A DNA stretch of 64,000 nucleotides from contig NZ_SPQL01000008.1 of the NCBI RefSeq assembly GCF_004570385.1, positions 1 to 64,000 of the forward strand, read 5' to 3'. This document shows, one piece after another, positions 26,068-35,031 of this stretch. The stretch comes from Blastococcus sp. CT_GayMR19 (GTDB lineage Bacteria > Actinomycetota > Actinomycetes > Mycobacteriales > Geodermatophilaceae). Made by a program: the position numbers and the translations under genes. Every line of letters starts with the position of its first letter. Positions within the stretch are counted from its first letter, which is position 1. A model generated the notes under the pieces. It made no database searches and was not told the origin of the DNA. It saw only the letters and a list, made by a program, of their open reading frames with translations.

Positions 26068-26858
26068 CCGTCGACTACGACCGCCTCGACCTGCGGCCGG
26101 GGATGACCGTGCTCGACCTCGGCTGCGGTGAGGGACGGCACGCGTTCGAGGCCTACCGCCGCGGTGCCTCCGTGCTCGCCGTCGACTGGGGCGTCCCCGA
26201 GGTCGAGACGACGAGGCAGTGGCTGGACGCGATCGCCGAGGCCGGGGAGGCTGGGCGGGCGGGCGACGGCAGGGTGGCTCGCGCCGAGGTGGTGCGCGGC
26301 GACCTGTGCGCGCTGCCGGTGCCGGACGCCAGCGTCGACCGGGTGATCGCGTCGGAGGTCCTCGAGCACATCCCGGACGACGCCGCGGCGATCGCGGAGA
26401 TCGCGCGGGTGCTCAAGCCCGGCGGGCGTTTGGCGGTGACCGTGCCGCGCTACGGGCCCGAGCGGATCTGCTGGGCCCTGTCGGACGCCTACCACGCCAA
26501 CGAGGGCGGCCACGTCCGCATCTACCGCGCCGACGTGCTGCGGACCCGGCTGACCGCGGCCGGCCTGGTGCCGGGGGCGGGCCACCACGCCCACGCGCTG
26601 CACGCCCCGTTCTGGTGGCTGAAGTGCGCCGTGGGTGTCGAGCGCGACTCCGCCGCCGTCCGCGCATACCACCGGCTGCTCGTCTGGGACCTCACGAAGC
26701 GGCCCTGGATCACGCGCACCGCGGAGCGGCTGCTCGACCCCCTGTTCGGCAAGAGCCTCGTCGTCTACGCCGACAAGCCGGCGGTCGCTCGGGGCAGCTC
26801 CGCCGCGGGCGGCGGCTACGTCCCCCCGGCGGAGGAGCGGACCGCTGCGGCGCGCTGA
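26061..26858 (+). CDS. Class I SAM-dependent methyltransferase
   Basis: A 265-residue methyltransferase. Motif I is VLDLGCGEGRHAFEAYRRG (about residues 18-36), the acidic end of strand 2 is VLAVDWG, and the post-motif region is VIASEVLEHIPDDAAAIAE with ARVLKPGGRLAVTVP. The small, probably lipid-linked or glycosylated substrate is unknown. The GTG at 26061 overlaps the end of the glycosyltransferase gene, and its own 3' end overlaps the next gene, so the three are translationally coupled. Confidence 0.9.
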   Translation: MLTVDYDRLDLRPGMTVLDLGCGEGRHAFEAYRRGASVLAVDWGVPEVETTRQWLDAIAEAGEAGRAGDGRVARAEVVRGDLCALPVPDASVDRVIASEVLEHIPDDAAAIAEIARVLKPGGRLAVTVPRYGPERICWALSDAYHANEGGHVRIYRADVLRTRLTAAGLVPGAGHHAHALHAPFWWLKCAVGVERDSAAVRAYHRLLVWDLTKRPWITRTAERLLDPLFGKSLVVYADKPAVARGSSAAGGGYVPPAEERTAAAR

Positions 26859-27948
26859 CCGGGCCGGCCGGGGCACCCTCCCCGAGCTGCCCGGCGTCCT
26901 GACCGGTGACCAGCTGCGGGAGACCGTCGCGTGGATCGCCGCCCAGCAGGAACGCGACGGCGCGCTGCCGTGGGCCCGCGCGGGCCAGCTCGACCCGTGG
27001 GACTCGGTGGAAGCGGCGATGGCCCTCGACGTCGGGGGGCAGCACGACCGCGCCGCCGGGGCGTACCGCTGGCTCGCCACCCGTCAGCGCGTCGACGGGT
27101 CCTGGGCGTCGGACTACCGCGGGGGCGTGGAGTCGGCACCAGCCACGGAGAGCAATCACGCCGGCTACCTCGCCGTCGGCACCTGGCACAGCTGGCTGTC
27201 GTCCCGGGACGAGCCCCTGGTGACGGAGCTGTGGCCGGTGGTCCGTCGCGGCCTGGACCTGGTGACGCGGATGCAGCTGGCCGGTGGCGCGATCGGCTGG
27301 GCACTCCGGCCCGACGGCAGCCCGGACGACACCGCGCTGCTGACCGGGAGCGCCAGCCTCTTCCAGGCACTGCGCTGCGGGATCGCCCTCGCCGGGCTGT
27401 GCGGGGAGCCCCAGCCGGACTGGGAGCTGGCCGTCACCGACCTCGGCACCGCGCTCCGCGGCCGCCCCGCGGACTTCGCCGACCGCTCCCGCTTCTCGAT
27501 GGACTGGTACTACCCGGTGCTGGCCGGCGCGGTCACCGGGGTCGACGCCGACGAGCGGCTGGCCGCGGACTGGGACCGGTTCGTCGTCCCGGGCCTCGGC
27601 GTCCGCTGCGTGGCCGACCGGCCGTGGGTGACCGGCGCCGAGACCTGCGAGCTCGCGCTGGCCCTGGCAGCAGCGGGGCGGATCGACGCCGGGATCGAGC
27701 AGGTCGCCGCGATGCAGCACCTCCGGCACGAGGACGGGTCCTACTGGACGGGCTTCGTCTACCCCGACGACGCCCGGTGGCCGGTCGAGCGGACCACGTG
27801 GACGGCGGGGGCGGTGGTGCTCGCCGCCGACGCGCTGTCCGCATCGACGCCCGCGTCCGGCCTGTTCCGCGACCCCGCGGCGCTGCCCGGAACGCACGCC
27901 GCCGACGCCGAGTACCTGCCCGGGAGCGCCGGCACCGTCCTCCCCTGA
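26845..27948 (+). CDS. Prenyltransferase/squalene cyclase-like alpha-toroid protein
   Basis: A 367-residue protein of the terpenoid cyclase/protein prenyltransferase alpha/alpha-toroid superfamily. QW-like repeats are visible: QERDGALPWARAGQLDPWDSVEAAMAL, QRVDGSWASDYRGG and HLRHEDGSYWTGFVYPDD. No DXDD motif typical of squalene-hopene cyclases is evident, so catalysis is uncertain. No ATG, GTG or TTG lies in frame near the beginning of the homologous region; GGAGGAG at 26831-26837 is seven bases before a CTG at 26845, which I take as the start, overlapping the methyltransferase by 14 bases. A programmed frameshift or sequence error is the alternative. Confidence 0.75.
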   Translation: MRRADRAGRGTLPELPGVLTGDQLRETVAWIAAQQERDGALPWARAGQLDPWDSVEAAMALDVGGQHDRAAGAYRWLATRQRVDGSWASDYRGGVESAPATESNHAGYLAVGTWHSWLSSRDEPLVTELWPVVRRGLDLVTRMQLAGGAIGWALRPDGSPDDTALLTGSASLFQALRCGIALAGLCGEPQPDWELAVTDLGTALRGRPADFADRSRFSMDWYYPVLAGAVTGVDADERLAADWDRFVVPGLGVRCVADRPWVTGAETCELALALAAAGRIDAGIEQVAAMQHLRHEDGSYWTGFVYPDDARWPVERTTWTAGAVVLAADALSASTPASGLFRDPAALPGTHAADAEYLPGSAGTVLP

Positions 27949-28004
27949 GCGCAGCGGAACCGGCCGGCACCCCGAAGGCCGCCGACCGGCCGGGCCGTGT
28001 CTGC

Positions 28005-28712
28005 TCAGACGCGGGTCGGCTCCGCGGAGGAAGCCACACGCGGGACGCCGTCCCATTCCGCGTCGGTCATCCGCAGCACACGGACGCCGAGGTGGACGAA
28101 GACGACGACCAGCGCGCTCACCGTCGCGAGCACCGTGACGTCGTTGCTGAACGGCAGTCCCTGGCCGACGAGCACGGCCACGGTCGCCAGGGCCGGGGCC
28201 CACACTCCGACCGCACCGGCGCGCCAGGCCGCCCACGGCAGCAGCGCGACGCCGAGCCCGAAGCACAGGATCAGCGGGAAGGCCACGGCGCCGAGCACCG
28301 CACTCTCGTTGAGCCGGTCGATGAACGCGATCATCTCCGCCTCGTCCCCGCCCGCCAGGGACAGGGACACCACGTAGAACAGCGCGATCCCGAAGTAGCC
28401 GAAGCCGCCGAGGACGGCGAGGGCGGCCCCCACGTCGGCCAGTCCGGCACCGCGGTCGCGGGCCTGGTGCAGGACGCCCGCTGCGGCGGGAGCCATGAGG
28501 ACGGCGGAGACGATCAGCAGGACCGCCGACACCGTGAGCGCCGCGCTGTGCTCGGTCGCGGCGCGGTACATCACCTCGCCGGTGCCGCCCTCGGCCGGGT
28601 CGAGGAGAGCCTGCGGGATGAGTACGGCGGAGAAGAGAATCAGGCTGCCGCCGGCAGCGATGCGGCGGACTCGGCGGGAGAGAGGGGCGGTCCTCGTACC
28701 GGTGGTCGTCAT
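28005..28712 (-). CDS. Polytopic membrane protein of unknown function
   Basis: A 235-residue hydrophobic protein with about six transmembrane helices (for example SLILFSAVLIPQALL, AALTVSAVLLIVSAVLMAP, VLGAVAFPLILCFGLGVALL). I do not recognise a family. The ATG at 28712 has a strong GGAGAACCGCC ribosome site. It is divergent from a DesK-type histidine kinase with 187 bases between, so it may be a target of that system. It converges on the toroid-protein gene. Confidence 0.75.
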   Translation of the reverse strand: MTTTGTRTAPLSRRVRRIAAGGSLILFSAVLIPQALLDPAEGGTGEVMYRAATEHSAALTVSAVLLIVSAVLMAPAAAGVLHQARDRGAGLADVGAALAVLGGFGYFGIALFYVVSLSLAGGDEAEMIAFIDRLNESAVLGAVAFPLILCFGLGVALLPWAAWRAGAVGVWAPALATVAVLVGQGLPFSNDVTVLATVSALVVVFVHLGVRVLRMTDAEWDGVPRVASSAEPTRV

Positions 28713-28887
28713 GGCGGTTCTCCTTCGACGGTGACCGGCGCATCCCGCCGGTCGGACGCCGGAAACGATGGTTCGAGGGTTCCGCCCGCGTCGTCGGCAC
28801 CGAGGCTCGATCGGCGTCGTCCGGTCGGATGACCTTCCTCGGCCGGAGATCGCTCTCGCGAGCGATCCGCCGGGAACCACCCGGCCC

Positions 28888-28893
28888 TACCGT
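28888..28893 (+). promoter_or_regulatory. -10 hexamer of probable leaderless kinase promoter
   Basis: TACCGT, then GACGTC, then the ATG at 28900 of the histidine kinase. No ribosome site. Confidence 0.5.
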
Positions 28894-28899
28894 GACGTC

Positions 28900-30078
28900 A
28901 TGAACAGGTGGGTGCCGCGCCCGCTGGACCTGGCCGCCGCCGCGGTGCTGACCGCCGGTAGCCAGGTGGAGCTGTGGCTCGCGCCGGCGACGTTCGGCCC
29001 GCGGCCGCTGCTCGCGCTGGCCTACGCCGTGGGCACCGCGGCGGCCGCCTGGCACCGCATCGCCCCCTTGACCGCGTTGGTGACGGCCATGTGCGCACTG
29101 GTCGTCATCCCGGGGGCGCTGGGCGTGGACCCGGCGGATTCGTTCGGCTGGTTCGTCACGGTGCTCGGGCTCCTGGTGTCCGCCGGCTACCACGCGCCCC
29201 GGCCGGTCGTCGCCCTGGCGACGGCGCTGCTCTGCTTCGCGGTCTCGATCGTCCTGGAGAAGGGGTTCGTCCTCGCCGACATCGCCTTCGCCTGGCTGCT
29301 GGCCTCGGGCGCCTGGCTGGCCGGCCGGGCGGTCGCCAGCCGGACGGAGCGGGCGGAGTTGTTCGAGCAGCGAGCGGCGCTGGCGGAGCAGCAGGCGCAA
29401 TGGCAGGCGGCCGCGGCCGTGGCGGAGGAGCGGCTCCGGATCGCCCGGGAGATGCACGACGTGGTCTCCCACAGCCTGAGCGTGATGACCTTGCACGTCA
29501 GCGGTGTCCGCCGGCTGCTGCGGCCGGAGCAGGCCGAGGAGCGATCGGCGCTGGAGGCGGTGGAGCGGACCGGGCGCGAGTCCCTGGCGGAGATGCACCG
29601 GATGCTCGGCGTGCTCCGCTCGTCCGAGGACGGCGAGCGGGGGCCCGCCCCAGGGCTGGACCGGGTACCCGAACTCCTGGACGCCGCCCGACGGGCCGGG
29701 TTGCAGGCCGAGCTGACCATCGGCGGGGTACCGCGCCCGCTGCCGCCCGGCGTGGACCTGGCCGCGTACCGGATCGTGCAGGAGGCGGTCACCAACGTGC
29801 TGCGGCACGCGGCCGCCCGCCGGCTCGACTGCAGGATCGACTACGGCGCGACCTGCGTGGAATTGCAGGTCGTGGACGACGGTCGGGGCGCGGCTGCCCC
29901 GCGGCAGGGCGGTCACGGTCTGGTCGGCATGCGCGAACGGGCGGCGCTGTACGGGGGGTCCGTGGACGCGCGGCCCCGGCCGGCCGGCGGGTTCGCAGTG
30001 CACGCCGTCCTGCCGGTGCCGGACCCGGAGCCCGCCCCTGCGCCCGCCGGAACGACCGGGGCCGAGGGCGCGCCGTGA
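28900..30078 (+). CDS. Sensor histidine kinase (NarL/DesK class)
   Basis: A 392-residue membrane kinase. The first 150 residues form four or five transmembrane helices without an obvious extracellular sensor, followed by a short coiled coil (RAELFEQRAALAEQQAQWQA), the HisKA_3 dimerisation helix REMHDVVSHSLSVM with phospho-acceptor His186, and a HATPase_c domain (N-box IVQEAVTNVLRHA, G-boxes VDDGRG and GGHGLVGMRERA). The stop overlaps the response regulator start (GTGA). Such kinases sense membrane or envelope state; the signal is unknown. Confidence 0.92.
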   Translation: MNRWVPRPLDLAAAAVLTAGSQVELWLAPATFGPRPLLALAYAVGTAAAAWHRIAPLTALVTAMCALVVIPGALGVDPADSFGWFVTVLGLLVSAGYHAPRPVVALATALLCFAVSIVLEKGFVLADIAFAWLLASGAWLAGRAVASRTERAELFEQRAALAEQQAQWQAAAAVAEERLRIAREMHDVVSHSLSVMTLHVSGVRRLLRPEQAEERSALEAVERTGRESLAEMHRMLGVLRSSEDGERGPAPGLDRVPELLDAARRAGLQAELTIGGVPRPLPPGVDLAAYRIVQEAVTNVLRHAAARRLDCRIDYGATCVELQVVDDGRGAAAPRQGGHGLVGMRERAALYGGSVDARPRPAGGFAVHAVLPVPDPEPAPAPAGTTGAEGAP

Positions 30079-30734
30079 TCCGCGTTCTGCTCGCCGACGA
30101 CCAGACCATGGTCCGGGCCGGGTTCCGGCTGATCCTCTCGGCCGAGCCGGACATCTCCGTGGCGGGCGAGGCGGCCGACGGGCTCGAGGCAGTGGCCGCG
30201 GCCCGCCGACTGCGGCCCGACGTCACCCTCATGGACATCCGGATGCCGCGGCTCGACGGCATCGCCGCGACCGCCCGGTTGACCGCCGAGGATCCGGCCG
30301 TGACCCGGGTCGTCGTCCTGACCACGTTCGATGTCGACTCCCACGTCTACGACGCGCTGCGCGCCGGCGCCAGCGGCTTCCTGCTCAAGCACGCGCCGCC
30401 GGAGGAGCTCGTCCAGGCGATCCGGGTGGTGGCCTCCGGTGGAGCGCTGCTCGATCCGGCCGTCACCCGCCGCGTCATCGAGGAGTTCGCCCGCACGCCG
30501 GCCCCGGGACCGGCGCCCCCGGAGGTGGCCGGACTGACCGAGCGCGAGCTCGAGGTGCTGCACCTGGTCGCTCAGGGGCTGTCCAACGCGGAGCTCGCCG
30601 CCACGCTCGTGGTCAGCGAGGCGACCGTGAAGACCCACGTCGCCCGGATGCTGGCGAAGCTGGGGCTGCGGGACCGCGTGCAGGCGGTGGTCTTCGCCTA
30701 CGAGCGCGGGCTGGTGCGCCCGGGCGCGCACTGA
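30075..30734 (+). CDS. LuxR/NarL family response regulator
   Basis: A 219-residue regulator with a receiver domain (acidic pair DD8-9, phospho-acceptor Asp54 in TLMDIRMP, Thr near VVVLTTFD, Lys in FLLKHAPP) and a C-terminal LuxR helix-turn-helix (LTERELEVLHLVAQGLSNAELA ... VKTHVARMLAKLGLRDR). It is translationally coupled to the kinase at 28900 and forms a cognate pair. It may regulate its own operon and the divergent membrane protein gene. Confidence 0.94.
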   Translation: MIRVLLADDQTMVRAGFRLILSAEPDISVAGEAADGLEAVAAARRLRPDVTLMDIRMPRLDGIAATARLTAEDPAVTRVVVLTTFDVDSHVYDALRAGASGFLLKHAPPEELVQAIRVVASGGALLDPAVTRRVIEEFARTPAPGPAPPEVAGLTERELEVLHLVAQGLSNAELAATLVVSEATVKTHVARMLAKLGLRDRVQAVVFAYERGLVRPGAH

Positions 30735-30741
30735 CCGGCGG

Positions 30742-31068
30742 TCAGCGGGCGCAGTCGATGCAGGTGCGGGCGGCCGGCCGCGCGGCCAGCCGCTCGGGTG
30801 CGATCGGCCTGCCGCAGGTCTCGCAGATCCCGTACTCCCCCGCCGCGCGGCGGGCCAGCGCCGCCTCGACGTCGGCGAGCCGCGCCCGCGCCTGCTCGAG
30901 GAGGGCCACCACCTGCTGGCGTTCGAAGGCGATGGTGGCGCCCTCCGGGTCGTGCTCGTCGTCCGCGTTGGACGACCGCGATGCCGCCACCACCTCGTCG
31001 AACTCCCGGGTCAGTGCCTCGATCTGGGCGAGGGCCGCCACCTGCTCCTGCTCGAGTGGGTCGGTCAC
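30742..31068 (-). CDS. TraR/DksA family C4 zinc finger protein
   Basis: A 108-residue protein: an acidic coiled coil (about 8-70) followed by a zinc finger CETCGRPIAPERLAARP...CIDC. This is the DksA/TraR architecture. Actinobacteria usually use CarD and RbpA at RNA polymerase, so binding of this short protein to the secondary channel is plausible but not shown. GTG 31068 has GAGGAGGTGTC upstream. Converges on the response regulator with 7 bases between stops. Confidence 0.87.
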   Translation of the reverse strand: MTDPLEQEQVAALAQIEALTREFDEVVAASRSSNADDEHDPEGATIAFERQQVVALLEQARARLADVEAALARRAAGEYGICETCGRPIAPERLAARPAARTCIDCAR

Positions 31069-31141
31069 GACACCTCCTCGCTGGCGCTCGTCGATGCCGT
31101 GCCCGGGGGTGCTGAACCATTGCGTGACCTCGCAAGCTCGG

Positions 31142-31762
31142 TCACGACAGCCGTCTCAGCAGGCGGAGGGAGCCGGCCCCCGGCAGCTCCTCGAAGTTCC
31201 CGGACGCGAGGACCCGGGTGTAGACGCCGAACGGTGCCTGACCGCCCGCGGCCGGATCGGGGAAGACGTCGTGGATGGCGAGGGTGCCGCCGACCGCGAG
31301 CTTGGCGACCCACGCGTCCTGGTCCCGCCGGGCCGACTCCTCCGTGTGGCTGCCGTCCAGGAACAGCAGGGCCAGCGGCGTCGACCAGAGCGGGGCCAGC
31401 ACCTCGGAGCGCGTGACGACCGCGACCACGACGTCCTCGGCGCCCGCCTCGGCGATCGTGCGGCGGAAGCACGGCAACGTGTCGACCAGGCCGACGTGCG
31501 GATCCACCAGCGAGGGGTCGTGGTACTCCCAGCCGGGCTGGTGCTCCTCCGAGCCGCGGTGGTGGTCGACGGTCACCACCTGACGGCCGGTCTCGCGGGC
31601 CGCCGCCGCGAGGTACAGCGCCGACTTGCCCATCCAGCTGCCCACCTCGAGCAACGGCCCCGGGACGGCGACGGTCCGGGCCGCCTCGTACAGCGCGGAC
31701 CCCTCGTCGTCCGGCATGAACCCCGGCGCAGCGCGGGCGGCGGTCAGCAGCTCGGCGCTCAC
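31142..31762 (-). CDS. Class I SAM-dependent methyltransferase (Methyltransf_24 type)
   Basis: A 206-residue protein. LLEVGSWMGKSALYLAAAA is motif I, VVTVDHHRGSEEHQPGW the SAM ribose region, and ALLFLDGSHTEESARRDQ the third motif, all as in the Methyltransf_24/cephalosporin hydroxylase-like group. Substrate unknown. The GTG at 31762 overlaps the stop of the YibE/F gene (GTGA), so the two are co-translated. A long frame extending upstream on the same strand is an out-of-frame shadow of YibE/F. Confidence 0.86.
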   Translation of the reverse strand: MSAELLTAARAAPGFMPDDEGSALYEAARTVAVPGPLLEVGSWMGKSALYLAAAARETGRQVVTVDHHRGSEEHQPGWEYHDPSLVDPHVGLVDTLPCFRRTIAEAGAEDVVVAVVTRSEVLAPLWSTPLALLFLDGSHTEESARRDQDAWVAKLAVGGTLAIHDVFPDPAAGGQAPFGVYTRVLASGNFEELPGAGSLRLLRRLS

Positions 31763-33033
31763 GGGGAGAACCGTGCCCTCAGCGAGGTCATCCGCCGGTC
31801 GGTCGCCGTCCCGGCCGCGGTGTCCGCAGCGTTCGCGAAGAACGCACCGGCCGCCGTCGTCACCGGGACGGCGAGGACGAGGGCGATGGCGCCGACCAGG
31901 GTGCGGACGACCTCCTCCGCGAGATCGGAGCTGGTGACGATGTTCCAGAGGGACCGGTCGGACAGCTCGAAGATCAGCAGCAGCGGCAGCGCGGCCCCCG
32001 CGTAGGCGAAGACGATGGTGTAGACCGTCGAGGCGATGTGGTCCCGGCCCACCGCCATCCCCCGGGTGTAGAGCTCCCGCCAGGTGATGTCCGGCGACAC
32101 CTCCTTCAGCTGCCAGATCGCCGACGCCTGCGTGATCGTGACGTCGTTCAGGACGCCGAGCCCGGCGACGACGATCCCGGCGAGGACGATGCCGGAGAAG
32201 CTCAGGGTCGGGTCGTAGCCCTGCAGGGTCACCGTCTCCTCGCTGGTCAGGCCGGTCAGTTTCGCGACGGAGACCGCGACCGACCCCATGACGGCCACCA
32301 GGGTGAGTCCGAAGAGGGTGCCCACGAGCGCCGTCGTCGTCCGCGCGGAGAAGCCGTGCGCGAGATAGAGGACGACGAACATGATCGCCGCGGAGCCGAC
32401 CAGGCTGACCAGCGTCGGGGAGTCCTCGGACAGCAACCCCGGCAGCACGAACTGCAGCAGGACGAAGAAGGCGAACGCCAGCCCGACCAGGGACGCCAGA
32501 CCCCGCAGCCGCGCCACCACGCCGACGACGACGGCGAAGGTGAGCGCCAGGACGACGATCGGGAGGTCCCGCGCGTAGTCGTCGAAGACGTAGACCGCGC
32601 CCCCTTCGGCGCCTCCGTCGCGGCTGAGCACCAGCGTGTCCCCCTCGGACACCCCGGCCGCGACGACCTCCGGTGGGAGCTCGACCTGCGAGAAGTCCCC
32701 GGTGCCCTCGCCCTCGAGAACCTCCATCACGGCGTTCGCGCAGGTCTGCTGGGGGCCCTCCGAGCCGAGGCCGCACTCGACCTCCTCGACGGAGACGACC
32801 CTCGCGTCGGGATAGGTGGTCCCGGGCGGCGAGTACGTCGCGGCGACCTGCTGGGCCCGGGTGGGTTCCCCGTCGGGCCACAGGGCGATCAGCCCGATGA
32901 CGGTGGCCAGGCCGACCGGCACGAGCAGCAGCAGCATGAGCCACACGGCCCGCCTGCGGAGGCCGAGGGTCTCGGTGCTCGGCGGCGGCGCGTCGGGATC
33001 GGGACCGTGGCTGTGGTCGTGGCTGGGCGGCAC
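31759..33033 (-). CDS. YibE/F family membrane protein
   Basis: A 424-residue protein: His-rich cytoplasmic N-terminus (HDHSHG), a first membrane helix (about 30-50), an extracytoplasmic domain of about 100 residues with two Cys, then seven or so transmembrane helices including GLASLVGLAFAFFVLLQFVLPGLL and the conserved GVLNDVTITQASAIWQL segment. This is the YibE/F family, of unknown function. The GTG at 33033 has TAGCCT six bases upstream and no ribosome site. First gene of a two-gene operon. Confidence 0.88.
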   Translation of the reverse strand: MPPSHDHSHGPDPDAPPPSTETLGLRRRAVWLMLLLLVPVGLATVIGLIALWPDGEPTRAQQVAATYSPPGTTYPDARVVSVEEVECGLGSEGPQQTCANAVMEVLEGEGTGDFSQVELPPEVVAAGVSEGDTLVLSRDGGAEGGAVYVFDDYARDLPIVVLALTFAVVVGVVARLRGLASLVGLAFAFFVLLQFVLPGLLSEDSPTLVSLVGSAAIMFVVLYLAHGFSARTTTALVGTLFGLTLVAVMGSVAVSVAKLTGLTSEETVTLQGYDPTLSFSGIVLAGIVVAGLGVLNDVTITQASAIWQLKEVSPDITWRELYTRGMAVGRDHIASTVYTIVFAYAGAALPLLLIFELSDRSLWNIVTSSDLAEEVVRTLVGAIALVLAVPVTTAAGAFFANAADTAAGTATDRRMTSLRARFSP

Positions 33034-33105
33034 CGGCTCAGGCTAGGAGCAGGCCCGCCCCGGCTCCACACCGACACCGGCTCCGCGTGGCCGACCCGGT
33101 CGATG

Positions 33106-33504
33106 TCACTCCCCGCCCCCGCCCTCGGTCGGGTTCTCGAGCATGGTGAACCGGTGCCACAGGCCGCTGAGCTGCAGGGGCCGGATCACCGCCGCCGTCG
33201 GCCCCACCAGGATCAGCTCGATCGCCCGCGGCGACGTCATGCGCAGTGCCTGGACCAGCACGGCCATGCCCGCGGAGTTCATGAACGTCACCGCGTGCAG
33301 ATCGAGCTCGACCCGGTGCAGCGAGTGGACCTGCAGGAGCAGATCGGTGAGCACGCGCATGAGCGGACGGCGGGCGGCGCCGGTCAGCTCCCCGGCCAGG
33401 CTCAGGCGGGCGACGCCGCCGTCGACAGCGTGGGCCACCTCGGGTTCGGCGGGGCGGCCCGCGCCCGACGGCGGGGGCGCTGCGGAACTCGTCGTCTCCT
33501 CCAC
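33106..33504 (-). CDS. STAS domain protein (anti-anti-sigma factor-like)
   Basis: A 132-residue protein with one STAS domain; VTFMNSAGMAVLVQALR is the phospho-acceptor loop, with Ser in NSAG. The N-terminal 25 residues are Pro/Ala-rich and the tail is Gly/Glu-rich. Like the STAS gene at 13754 it has no adjacent kinase. The GTG at 33504 is the only credible start; GGAGGAG occurs just inside the gene rather than before it. Confidence 0.82.
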   Translation of the reverse strand: MEETTSSAAPPPSGAGRPAEPEVAHAVDGGVARLSLAGELTGAARRPLMRVLTDLLLQVHSLHRVELDLHAVTFMNSAGMAVLVQALRMTSPRAIELILVGPTAAVIRPLQLSGLWHRFTMLENPTEGGGGE

Positions 33505-33583
33505 GCCGTGTCACTGCCCGGTACGGCCGATGATCACGCCTCGCCCGGCCGACGACCCGGAGCCGGCCGGCCGCGGCGCTGCC

Positions 33584-33589
33584 TACAGT
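33584..33589 (+). promoter_or_regulatory. -10 hexamer of probable leaderless SDR promoter
   Basis: TACAGT, seven bases before the ATG at 33597, without a ribosome site. Confidence 0.5.
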
Positions 33590-33596
33590 CGGGTGC

Positions 33597-34493
33597 ATGA
33601 CCCCCTCCCGGACCCCCGCCGACATTCCTCCCCAGGCCGGCCGGACGGTCGTCGTCACCGGCGCGAACAGCGGCCTGGGCCTGGCCACGGCGCGGGAGCT
33701 GGCCCGGGCCGGGGCGCGCGTGGTGCTCGCCGTCCGCGACCTCTCGCGCGGCGGGGAAGCTGCGGCGTCGATCGACGGGGAGGTGGAGGTCCGCCACCTG
33801 GACCTGGCCGACCTGGCGTCGGTCCGGACGTTCGCCGCGGAGTGGACCGGCGACCTCGACGTCCTGGTGAACAACGCCGGGATCATGATGGTGCCGCCCG
33901 GCGTCACGGTGGACGGGTTCGAGCTGCAGTTCGGCACCAACCACCTGGGCCATTTCGCGCTGACCGCGCTGCTCCTGCCGCAGGTCACCGACCGGGTGGT
34001 GACCGTCGCCTCGATGATGCACCGCACCGGGCGCATCGACCTGGACGACCTGAACTGGGAGCGCCGGCCGTACTCGCCCACCGGCGCCTACGCCCAGTCC
34101 AAGTTGGCGAACCTGCTGTTCACCCTCGAGCTGCAGCGCCGGCTGACCGCCGACGGATCCCGCGTCCGGGCGCTGGCCGCGCATCCGGGTTGGGCCGCGA
34201 CGAACCTCCAGGGCCGGACGGGGAACCGGTTGGCCGACCGCGCCGCACTGCTGGCCAACCGGATCGTCGCGCAGTCCGACGCGTCGGGAGCGCTGCCGAT
34301 CCTCGCGGCGGCCACGAGTGACCTCCCCGGTGGCAGCTACCTCGGCCCGGGCGGCTTCCAGGAGATGCGGGGGACGCCGACTCTCGTCGGTCGCACGCCG
34401 TCCGCCAGTGACCCCGACCTCGCCCGCCGTCTCTGGGAGGCCTCGGCGGCCCTCACCGGGATCGACCTGCCCGCCGGCAGCAACGCCGCCTAG
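33597..34493 (+). CDS. Short-chain dehydrogenase/reductase (retinol dehydrogenase-like)
   Basis: A 298-residue Rossmann-fold oxidoreductase of the classical SDR type. NADP-binding motif TGANSGLG is at residues 21-28, NNAGIM near 94-99, and the catalytic Tyr165-x-x-x-Lys169 is in YAQSK with the serine in VASMMH. The closest general group is the WWOX/retinol dehydrogenase-like SDRs; the substrate is unknown. No operon partners. Confidence 0.9.
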   Translation: MTPSRTPADIPPQAGRTVVVTGANSGLGLATARELARAGARVVLAVRDLSRGGEAAASIDGEVEVRHLDLADLASVRTFAAEWTGDLDVLVNNAGIMMVPPGVTVDGFELQFGTNHLGHFALTALLLPQVTDRVVTVASMMHRTGRIDLDDLNWERRPYSPTGAYAQSKLANLLFTLELQRRLTADGSRVRALAAHPGWAATNLQGRTGNRLADRAALLANRIVAQSDASGALPILAAATSDLPGGSYLGPGGFQEMRGTPTLVGRTPSASDPDLARRLWEASAALTGIDLPAGSNAA

Positions 34494-34572
34494 CAACCTC
34501 GTTCCGGGTGCTCCCGGCCGGCGTCCCCTGAAGAGTCCGTGCCGGACGGCCGTGACCGCTATCTTCCGAGCG

Positions 34573-34962
34573 GTGTCCATGAACGTCCGGGAACGCCTGC
34601 GTACAGCTCTCCCCGCGGCCCTCAAGCAGCGAGATGCGGCACTGGTGGCCGTGCTGCGCGCCACGCTTGCTGCTCTCGACAACGCCGAAGCGGTCCCGCT
34701 GCCGGAACACGGCCACGGGAGCCTCGCGCTGGAGGAGACCCCGGTCGGTGTCGGTGTCCGGGAGATGGCGCGCCGGGACCTGTCGGACGAGGACGTGAAG
34801 CGCCTGGTCCGCGACGAGATCGACGAGCGGCGACGAGCGGCACGGGTCTACGAGCAGGCAGGCGAGCACGAGCGCGCTCGGCGACTGCGCCACGAGGCCG
34901 ACACGCTGGCCGCCGTCGCCGGCCTGCCGCATGCACCCGACCTCCCAGCACCCGATCGGTAG
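34573..34962 (+). CDS. GatB/YqeY domain protein
   Basis: A 129-residue helical protein matching the YqeY-like domain: MNVRERLRTALPAALKQRD at the N-terminus, VLRATLAALDNAEAV, then the second helical bundle with RRRAARVYEQAGEHERA and the AEE-like terminal helix. The domain is related to the tRNA-binding tail of GatB; function unknown. I place the start at GTG 34573 because TATCTT lies seven bases upstream; ATG 34579 two codons on is the alternative. Confidence 0.83.
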   Translation: MSMNVRERLRTALPAALKQRDAALVAVLRATLAALDNAEAVPLPEHGHGSLALEETPVGVGVREMARRDLSDEDVKRLVRDEIDERRRAARVYEQAGEHERARRLRHEADTLAAVAGLPHAPDLPAPDR

Positions 34963-35031
34963 TCGCCGGCCGGGGCCTTTCTGGGGAGCGAGCGGTCTGG
35001 GACCATCGGCGCGCCGGTCCGGGAGGTCGTC

